Assembly (NCBI GenBank): GCA_021833085.1
Contig: JAKBGL010000029.1
Span: forward strand, 1 to 10,406
DNA from: Actinomycetes bacterium
GTDB taxonomy: Bacteria; Actinomycetota; Acidimicrobiia; Acidimicrobiales; Acidimicrobiaceae
DNA: 10,406 bases
Reading direction: 5' to 3'
Under the pieces are notes generated by a model. The model made no database searches, had not been told where the DNA came from, and saw only the letters and a program-made list of their open reading frames with translations. Shown here one piece after another: positions 1 to 5,430 of this stretch (its first letter is position 1; each line of letters begins with the position of its first letter). The position numbers were made by a program, and so were the translations under genes.

Positions 1-246
1 TACCCTTGGCTTCTGCTCTCCGACGGAACGAAAGCGGTGGTATCTCAACCTACGGGAATACCAGCGCCTCATGGCGTACCCGCTCATTTCCGAAGAGCCT
101 TGAAACCTAAGATCTATGCAAATGGGTACAATCTGTCCATTCCGAGTAGGAGTGACGGGGAGGTAGCTCTCCTTTTCGTGAGGGACGCCACACTAGTTTG
201 TCGATGGGACACTGACCTTTCTGGCACATTACCGTCGATAATTTAG
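1..246 (+). CDS. Possible C-terminal end of an unrecognised protein (partial)
   Basis: The reading frame is open from the first base of the window to a TAG at 244-246, 81 codons, so the start would lie outside. I do not recognise the family. The visible peptide has a Pro-rich stretch (TGIPAPHGVPAH), then a basic segment (RRALKPKIYANGYNLSIP) and a hydrophobic strand-like piece (VALLFVRDATLVCRW) before the end. Support for a real gene is only the stop-free frame and its tidy tail-to-tail end: its TAG overlaps the TAA of the minus-strand reductase gene by two bases. A stop-free run of this length can also occur by chance, at about 2 percent for one frame of random sequence. A GTG at 37-39 could start a 69-residue ORF, but I see no convincing ribosome binding site for it. 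If not coding, this stretch holds nothing else I can identify. Confidence 0.4.
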   Translation, partial: YPWLLLSDGTKAVVSQPTGIPAPHGVPAHFRRALKPKIYANGYNLSIPSRSDGEVALLFVRDATLVCRWDTDLSGTLPSII

Positions 247-1415
247 TCTGGTTCTTTGCGGAGGGATGATAGGACCGCTGCCTTAGCCCAACTGAGCTCT
301 TCGCTGGCGTCGAAGACTGCAGCTCCTGTTACTTTATCGGAAGAGTGGAATAAAACTACTAACGCGTGGCCGGAGCGATGGATAACTTCGTCCTTTGAGT
401 CCGCCATCCGTACCCCAACTGTTTGAATTAGTCGTCCGTGTTGTTCTGTCCAGGCGAAGGGAAGTTCAGGGGCGTCACGCGGAGTGTTAGTAATATTTTT
501 TGCCACCTGTGATGCCTGATTGACAGTCGATTCGAAGTGCTCAACATGAATATGCCTCTGATAAAGGGGGTGGAGCCAGCTCGAAGCGTCCCCTACTACG
601 TAAAGTGCTTCAGCGCCGTAAACCTTACCTTTGTCGTCCGCCAAAAGAGCGCCAACTTCGTCGAATTTAAGGGAGTCAACCGAGCGAAGCCATTGAGTGG
701 CTGGCTTTACTCCGACTCCGATAACCACAACATCAAATGGATGGCGTTGTGAAGGTGTTTCGATCCAAACGACATCTTCGGTTTCGGAGTCAACTATCGA
801 GACAGGCGCGCCGAATACCGTCTCTACTCCATTGTTTTGGTGAACGGTTTTGAGTGTCTGTGACAGATACGGACCCACAACTTTACTCATCGGATGTTCA
901 TCACCATCGAATAGGACCACTTGTTTTACTAGACCCGATACTGACGCGGCCACTTCCGACCCTATGAAACCCGCACCGACGACTCCGATGCGTACGTGTT
1001 GTTTAAGTTGGTCTCTGAGGCGCACGCTATCTTCAATGTTCCTGAGATAGATTACTCTACTGGAAGGGGGCACCTTTGGAAATGTAATGGGTCTGGCGCC
1101 CGTGGAGATGACTGCATAGTCGTACTCGACGGTGGTATCGTTGCTAAGCGTTATGTTTTTTTCTAGCGGATCTATAGAGGTTGCACGTACGCCGAGTTTC
1201 CGCGAGTAAGGCTCCGAAATGTTACCACGTAAGTAGCACCGCTCGACGGGGGAAGTGCCTTTGAGTAACTGTTTTGAAAGTGGTGGTCGCTGGTAAGGCG
1301 GGTGAGACTCTTCCCCAATTAAAACTATCTCTCCGTCGAAACCGGCTTTTCTCAGCTCCTGGGCGCTACGAAATCCGCCAAGAGAAGCTCCGACGATTGC
1401 ACACCGTTTCTTCAT
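243..1415 (-). CDS. FAD-dependent NAD(P)H:ferredoxin reductase
   Basis: A 390-residue flavoprotein of the ferredoxin/rubredoxin/putidaredoxin reductase type, predicted to move electrons from NAD(P)H through FAD to a small iron-sulfur protein in the cytoplasm. Motifs appear in family order: an N-terminal FAD dinucleotide fold, with GASLGG at residues 9-14 in place of the usual GxGxxG; PYQRPPLSK at 40-48, typical of this family; STGARP at 104-109; a second Rossmann motif GAGFIG at 147-152 for NAD(P)H; and VVGDA at 273-277 contacting FAD. The C-terminal third matches the family's ferredoxin-facing domain. Length is normal (about 390-410). The ATG at 1413-1415 has no clear Shine-Dalgarno sequence, but the fold begins right after it. 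The ferredoxin gene lies 28 bp upstream on the same strand, so the two are probably co-transcribed and physiological partners. The final electron acceptor is not encoded here. Confidence 0.88.
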   Translation of the reverse strand: MKKRCAIVGASLGGFRSAQELRKAGFDGEIVLIGEESHPPYQRPPLSKQLLKGTSPVERCYLRGNISEPYSRKLGVRATSIDPLEKNITLSNDTTVEYDYAVISTGARPITFPKVPPSSRVIYLRNIEDSVRLRDQLKQHVRIGVVGAGFIGSEVAASVSGLVKQVVLFDGDEHPMSKVVGPYLSQTLKTVHQNNGVETVFGAPVSIVDSETEDVVWIETPSQRHPFDVVVIGVGVKPATQWLRSVDSLKFDEVGALLADDKGKVYGAEALYVVGDASSWLHPLYQRHIHVEHFESTVNQASQVAKNITNTPRDAPELPFAWTEQHGRLIQTVGVRMADSKDEVIHRSGHALVVLFHSSDKVTGAAVFDASEELSWAKAAVLSSLRKEPD

Positions 1416-1443
1416 TTAGGATTTTCGTCTTAGCTAGATATAA

Positions 1444-1632
1444 CTAGATGATCTTAATCGCTTGCGTGGGGCAGCTGGCTGCCGCCTTCTCAACAAGCGG
1501 TTTTAGTGACTCTTCCGGAGTTTCGATTAGCACATACAAGTAACCATCCTCTCGCACCTCAAATACGCTTGGAGCTATCTGCATGCATATAGCGTTTGAT
1601 TGGCATCGGTCGAAATCCACTTCGATTTTCAT
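1444..1632 (-). CDS. Small P450-type [3Fe-4S]/[4Fe-4S] ferredoxin
   Basis: A 62-residue ferredoxin of the kind that feeds actinobacterial cytochromes P450. Cluster ligands visible are Cys10 and Cys16 in CQSNAIC, and Cys54 in SCPTQAI. The position between the first two, Cys in ordinary [4Fe-4S] ferredoxins, is Asn13. Related actinobacterial ferredoxins with a non-Cys residue there usually carry [3Fe-4S] clusters, and some can hold [4Fe-4S]. The segment APSVFEVREDGYLYV matches the family's conserved core, and the acidic surface is typical. The ATG at 1630-1632 follows an AAGGGA-like ribosome binding site (complement of 1637-1642). The ferredoxin reductase gene follows 28 bp downstream, pointing to an Fd/FdR redox pair. 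No P450 or Rieske oxygenase is in the window, so the electron acceptor is unknown. A divergent response-regulator gene starts 133 bp away. Confidence 0.88.
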   Translation of the reverse strand: MKIEVDFDRCQSNAICMQIAPSVFEVREDGYLYVLIETPEESLKPLVEKAAASCPTQAIKII

Positions 1633-1667
1633 GGCGTCCCTTTCTTGTGCATTGATGTTACCCTAGT

Positions 1668-1705
1668 GTATGGTAGTTCATACGATGCTCATAGTTTCAA
1701 CTATG
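1668..1705. promoter_or_regulatory. Two operator-like inverted repeats in the divergent promoter region
   Basis: The 133-bp gap between the ferredoxin gene and the response-regulator gene contains two dyads. The stronger is CATAGTT-TC-AACTATG at 1690-1705, a perfect 7-bp arm with a 2-base spacer. The other is GTATG-N6-CATAC at 1668-1683. Neither is followed by a T run, so they look like protein-binding sites rather than terminators. A weak leftward promoter may overlap them: TTGAAA (complement of 1695-1700), 19-bp spacer, TACCAT (complement of 1670-1675). A weak rightward one may be TTGTGC at 1645-1650, 18-bp spacer, TATGGT at 1669-1674. The promoter matches are poor and offered only as candidates. 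A dimeric repressor or activator binding here could control the redox pair, the two-component operon or both. Which protein binds cannot be told from the sequence. Confidence 0.45.
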
Positions 1706-1765
1706 GAAGGTCTCAGGAATGACTTTTAGGGTCGAAGGTGAGCCGACCAAGAAGGAGTTTCTTAC

Positions 1766-2479
1766 GTGAGGGTATTGGTTGTTGACGATGAAGTGAGTCT
1801 TGGCGAAGCTCTAAAGCGTGGACTCAGCGCAGAGGGTTTTGCAGTGGACCTGGCTCGTGATGGCCTGGAGGGCCTCCGTATGGCGAAAGAGACCTCTTAC
1901 GATTTAATAGTCTTAGACATAATGTTGCCAGGAATGAATGGATTTAAACTTACGGACACCTTGCGTAGTGAGGAGATCTGGACGCCGATCTTAATGCTTA
2001 CTGCAAAAGACGGGGAGCTTGATGAAGCTGAAGCCCTAGATACGGGAGCCGATGACTTCTTGAAAAAGCCGTTCTCCTTTACAGTGCTTTTGGCTAGGAT
2101 CAGAGCTCTGCTTCGGAGGGGTATCGAAAGTCGTCCACCCGTACTATGTGCGGGGGAACTTACGTTGGATCCCGCAAGTCATACGGTGAAACGTGGAGAC
2201 GTACAGATTGATCTTACTTCAAGGGAGTTTTCATTTCTGGAGCTGTTATTGAGATCTAAAGGTAGGGTCCTTACCAAGCGAGAGATCATCGAGCATGTCT
2301 GGGACTACGACTTTGAAGGTGACTCAAACATTGTCGAGGTATATATCGGGTACCTTCGACGTAAAATCGATCTTCCGTTCGGAACGAAGTCTGTAAAGAC
2401 CGTGAGAGGGGTAGGTTATCTCCTGGATGAATCGGGAGGAGTGTGCTCTGAAGAGCAGGTCGCGTCTAAAGTTAGTTAA
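1766..2479 (+). CDS. OmpR/PhoB-family response regulator
   Basis: A 237-residue DNA-binding response regulator. The receiver domain (about 1-118) has the acidic pocket Asp7-Asp8-Glu9, the phosphate-accepting Asp51 in VLDIMLPGMNG, the switch Thr79 in MLTA and the invariant Lys101 in KKPF. The C-terminal half (about 130-225) is a winged-helix domain with the usual OmpR signatures: LTSREFSFLELLL, the recognition-helix region around DSNIVEVYIGYLRRKI, and the wing TVRGVGYLL. All residues needed for phosphotransfer are present. The GTG start at 1766 is preceded by AAGGAG at 1752-1757, an 8-base spacing. The histidine kinase gene follows after 57 bp and is the presumed partner, with a phosphodiester-glycosidase-family gene behind it. 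The layout resembles MprA/MprB- and TcrR/TcrY-type systems of actinobacteria, but the signal and regulon cannot be named from this sequence. Confidence 0.95.
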   Translation: MRVLVVDDEVSLGEALKRGLSAEGFAVDLARDGLEGLRMAKETSYDLIVLDIMLPGMNGFKLTDTLRSEEIWTPILMLTAKDGELDEAEALDTGADDFLKKPFSFTVLLARIRALLRRGIESRPPVLCAGELTLDPASHTVKRGDVQIDLTSREFSFLELLLRSKGRVLTKREIIEHVWDYDFEGDSNIVEVYIGYLRRKIDLPFGTKSVKTVRGVGYLLDESGGVCSEEQVASKVS

Positions 2480-2536
2480 AGTTTCATTTCAATTTGAGTA
2501 AGAGGTCCATAGGGTTATTGGTGCTGAGTCGGACTG

Positions 2537-4108
2537 GTGAGAGAGTTCCAAAGAGATAAACGCGGTACTAGAAGAAGCTATCAAGGTCGAAAACGATGGT
2601 CTGTAAGAGGGCGTACTACCATCGTCGCCTCTTTAGTTGTGAGCTCTGCGCTCGCGCTAGGCTCAGTGATCATGGTCGAGCTACTTCGTAGCGAACTCAC
2701 AGCTAATGTGGTCGAGACAGCAAAAAACGAGTCGGTCAACATTGTCTCTTTGGTGCAAGGTGGAGAGCTTCCAAATCCTATCCCGATTCCCAGAGGAGAT
2801 CTTGCGGCTCAAGTAATCGCACCAAACGGTAGGGTTATAGCTTATACGCCGAACTTGGCGGGGTTCAAGGCGCAGTATCAATTTCCAACTTCTAAGAGCA
2901 CAGCTCAGACGGTAGTCCGACAGTCGAATAACTCAATAGTTCAAGTTGGCGACCATGACCATAACTACATTCTTGTGGCCAATCGTATCGATGTCGCCGT
3001 TCCGGTAGAGACTCAGGCGGCAAAGACTTATCAAGCCTTTGCTTCCACTGTGAAGAACAAGGGAAAGATTGTTTCAGGCAGTTCTGCTCCTGGCAACTAC
3101 TACGTATACGTCTGGGCATCGCTCCAATCTGTCGACCAGTCTGTGAGAACCTTGGTCTTGATTCTTCTGGCTGGATTTCCTCTTTTGATAGCGGTGGTCG
3201 TTGTCGCGACGTGGCTCACATCGAAAAAGGCTTTCGAAGCTGTAGAACGTATAAGAGTTGATGTGGACGAGATATCTGAGACAAATCTTTCACGTCGAGT
3301 GTATGAGCCGGACCAAGGCGACGAGATAGCGCGACTGGCACACACTATGAACCAGATGCTAGAGCGACTTCAGATCTCAACTGAGGAACGTAAACGATTC
3401 GTTGCCGATGCTTCACATGAGCTCAAGAGCCCTTTATCGGCTCTAAGGACTTCGCTCGAGATAGCGCTACGCCATCCCGACGAGGTCGATTGGCCGTCTA
3501 CTGCAAAAACGGGTATAGCCGAGAGTCAAAGAATGCAACACATTATCGAGGACCTTCTGCTTCTGGCAAAGGCTGATGCTGGACAGCTGATAGATGTCTT
3601 TAGAACCGTGGATATAGATGATCTAGTGGCCGAAGAGTGTCAGAGACTTAAGTTGCTTACGCCAGTTAGATTTGACCTTACCGATATGTCAGCTGGTCGA
3701 ATTCAAGGAGATCCTGAGAGAGTTCGCTCGGTGGTTAGGAATCTACTAGAGAACGCTGTGAGGCACGCAAACTCCCGTGTGTGGGTATCGCTGCGAACTA
3801 TAAACAACAACGTAGTATTTGGCGTGGCGGACGATGGTAAGGGTATAGTTGAGTCAGACAAAGAGCGGATTTTTGACCGCTTTACCCGTTTGGATGAGTC
3901 GAGGAGTCGCGACCAAGGTGGCTCGGGCCTGGGACTTGCCATAGTGAAGTCTATCGTGTTGGCTCATGGTGGGACGATATCTGTGTCCACCAATGATCGG
4001 TGTGGCCATGGTGCACAATTCACAGCTGTTTTTGAGGCTGACTCCGGTAGTGTGTTGGAGTCGGATGCTTTTCCGTTCCCGTCGGTGGACGCTAACAGCT
4101 CGCCGTAA
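2537..4108 (+). CDS. Membrane sensor histidine kinase (HAMP-HisKA-HATPase)
   Basis: A 523-residue sensor kinase, presumed partner of the preceding regulator. After a basic cytoplasmic tail there is a membrane helix (about 28-48), an extracytoplasmic sensor region of about 155 residues with no domain I recognise, a second helix (about 205-228), a HAMP linker (about 229-281), and the dimerisation/phosphoacceptor helix with His294 in DASHELKSPLSALR. The ATP-binding domain shows NLLEN (N box, 402-406), DDGKG (G1, 432-436), IFDRF (F box) and GGSGLGLA (G2, 461-468), so it should be catalytically intact. The first possible GTG after an in-frame TGA (2525-2527) is 2537. It has no good Shine-Dalgarno sequence, so the kinase may be translated weakly or by coupling; later starts would damage the first membrane helix. 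The sensor loop includes HDHN at 140-143, a cluster that might bind a metal, but this is speculation. Confidence 0.94.
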   Translation: MREFQRDKRGTRRSYQGRKRWSVRGRTTIVASLVVSSALALGSVIMVELLRSELTANVVETAKNESVNIVSLVQGGELPNPIPIPRGDLAAQVIAPNGRVIAYTPNLAGFKAQYQFPTSKSTAQTVVRQSNNSIVQVGDHDHNYILVANRIDVAVPVETQAAKTYQAFASTVKNKGKIVSGSSAPGNYYVYVWASLQSVDQSVRTLVLILLAGFPLLIAVVVVATWLTSKKAFEAVERIRVDVDEISETNLSRRVYEPDQGDEIARLAHTMNQMLERLQISTEERKRFVADASHELKSPLSALRTSLEIALRHPDEVDWPSTAKTGIAESQRMQHIIEDLLLLAKADAGQLIDVFRTVDIDDLVAEECQRLKLLTPVRFDLTDMSAGRIQGDPERVRSVVRNLLENAVRHANSRVWVSLRTINNNVVFGVADDGKGIVESDKERIFDRFTRLDESRSRDQGGSGLGLAIVKSIVLAHGGTISVSTNDRCGHGAQFTAVFEADSGSVLESDAFPFPSVDANSSP

Positions 4109-4123
4109 ACGATTGACTTATCT

Positions 4124-4127
4124 GGAG
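4124..4127 (+). promoter_or_regulatory. Ribosome binding site fixing a TTG start
   Basis: GGAG seven bases before the TTG at 4135-4137. It supports TTG as the real start of the glycosidase-family gene, because translation from there begins with the basic segment and hydrophobic helix of an export signal. Confidence 0.6.
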
Positions 4128-4134
4128 AGATCTT

Positions 4135-5325
4135 TTGCGAACACGAAGAAGACGTCGGCCAACTAAAAGAACATTTTGGTTGCGCCGTTCCTTAGCTGGT
4201 GGACTTACGCTTGTTGTTTTGGTGACAGGCTACTCTTACGTCAATGCCTTGACCGCTCCAGGGGGAGCGGGATTTGGGGTGACGACAGTCGAGTGGGTTC
4301 GGGGCCACGGTGGAGCAAGTTTCGTAAGGACCTTGGAGAATATATGGTACACGTTGAACGCTCCGAAGGTAGGAGGACGACCACCTAAAGGAGCTTTCAT
4401 ACCAAAGGGTAAGGCAAAGGTCACCTCAACATCGGAGTTGGCTACCACGCCACATCTCCCGCCGCCAGCGCCGATAACACCGTTAGCGTTTCCGTCTCTT
4501 CCGAATGAAGGAAAGTGGACACCCGAAGGTCTTACTGTGAATGGATACCCGAGCCTGTATGTGACGTTGCTGAGGCCTGATCCAATACATACCTCGTTAA
4601 TTGCGGGAATCGCATGGATGGATCCTCATCTAGTGAACTTCATCCAGTTCGCAGGATACCAGCAGCCGCCAACTGGTGGCCCGTGGCCGTACTCATCTCC
4701 TATTCCAAAGTCGATGCAGTCCAATCTCATTGCTACGTTTAACTCTGGTTTCCGTATGCAAGATGCCCAAGGAGGCTACTACGCCTACGGTAAGTTTGCG
4801 GTCCCGCTCGTAAATAATGCGGCCTCCTTCATAATCTATAAGAACGGTTCAGCGAACATCGTCGCTTGGCATGGTGGACAAAAGATTCCAAAAAATGTGG
4901 ACGTAGTTCGACAGAATCTTTCTCTTTTAGTGAACAACGGTAAGATCAATCCGGCTGTCTATGACAACAACTACACTATTTGGGGTCAAACGGTCGGAAA
5001 CACAGTCTTGGTTTGGCGATCAGGTGTGGGTATTACGAAAGACGGAGCGATAGTATATGTAGCCGGTCCAGGGCTGTCTGTACAGTCGCTGGCCAATCTT
5101 CTTCTCAAAGCCGGGGCGGTTCGGGCAATGGAGTTTGATATTAACACAGATTGGGTCAACTTCTTTTACTTTAACCAGACGCCAGGAACTTTGGCATCCC
5201 CTGCTAACGGTTCGCAGTTGGTTGGAGGGATGTTGCGCCCGGTTAGTCGGTACTTTGGCGTAACGGACCGGGACTTCGTTGGAGTTTTTGCTCGACCGAA
5301 AGCGGTATCGTTGACCGGTAACTAA
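4135..5325 (+). CDS. Exported phosphodiester-glycosidase-family (NAGPA-domain) protein
   Basis: A 396-residue protein with a very basic N-terminus (RTRRRRRPTKR) and one hydrophobic helix at about residues 19-36, so it is probably exported or membrane-anchored with the bulk outside the cell. A Pro/Thr-rich linker (about 90-125) leads to a C-terminal domain (about 195-390) that resembles the NAGPA/phosphodiester glycosidase family: FNSGF at 202-206, a central glycine-rich beta region, and AMEFDINTDW at 331-340. In classical members the latter is closer to LDGGGS, so this belongs to a divergent branch. Family members cleave phosphodiester-linked sugars; the substrate here is unknown, with cell-wall or capsule polymer possible by inference. 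KRTFWL loosely resembles a twin-arginine export motif. The TTG start has a well-placed GGAG and lies 26 bp after the kinase stop, implying one operon with the two-component genes. The family call is from recalled motifs, not a database search. Confidence 0.75.
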   Translation: MRTRRRRRPTKRTFWLRRSLAGGLTLVVLVTGYSYVNALTAPGGAGFGVTTVEWVRGHGGASFVRTLENIWYTLNAPKVGGRPPKGAFIPKGKAKVTSTSELATTPHLPPPAPITPLAFPSLPNEGKWTPEGLTVNGYPSLYVTLLRPDPIHTSLIAGIAWMDPHLVNFIQFAGYQQPPTGGPWPYSSPIPKSMQSNLIATFNSGFRMQDAQGGYYAYGKFAVPLVNNAASFIIYKNGSANIVAWHGGQKIPKNVDVVRQNLSLLVNNGKINPAVYDNNYTIWGQTVGNTVLVWRSGVGITKDGAIVYVAGPGLSVQSLANLLLKAGAVRAMEFDINTDWVNFFYFNQTPGTLASPANGSQLVGGMLRPVSRYFGVTDRDFVGVFARPKAVSLTGN

Positions 5326-5336
5326 TTGAACTTGGA

Positions 5337-5376
5337 TTTTTATGCCGAATCGTAGCTTGGTGTTTCGGTTTAAAAA
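5337..5376. terminator. Imperfect inverted repeat between convergent genes, possible terminator
   Basis: The 105-bp gap between the two converging stop codons holds CCGAA (5345-5349) and TTCGG (5364-5368) with a 14-base loop. The pairing can be extended outwards, after a mismatch and a wobble, by TTTTTA (5337-5342) against TAAAAA (5371-5376). The position between two converging genes fits a bidirectional terminator. However, the plus-strand transcript has only TTT directly after the core stem before an A run, so it is not a textbook intrinsic terminator. A second dyad, ACGAAA-N9-TTTCGT at 5402-5422, also lies in this gap just past the SNF2 gene's stop. Confidence 0.35.
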
Positions 5377-5430
5377 AAAGTGAAGGGACCGTCTTAGACG
5401 TACGAAACGATCTTCATTTCGTTGGCTGTT

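Noticed and set aside
537..1050. Two plus-strand open frames (537-752 and 850-1050)
   Set aside because: Both are antisense to the well-supported ferredoxin reductase gene and show no family features.
1690..1705. The palindrome as an intrinsic terminator
   Set aside because: It lies between divergent gene starts, is AT-rich and has no following T run, so an operator is more likely.
4135..4245. Definite twin-arginine export signal
   Set aside because: KRTFWL only loosely matches the motif and the many arginines make a chance match likely; an ordinary signal anchor explains the sequence equally well.
4176..4448. Small overlapping frames on both strands inside the glycosidase-family gene
   Set aside because: The frame of the 396-residue protein shows a coherent export signal and domain; the others are shadows.
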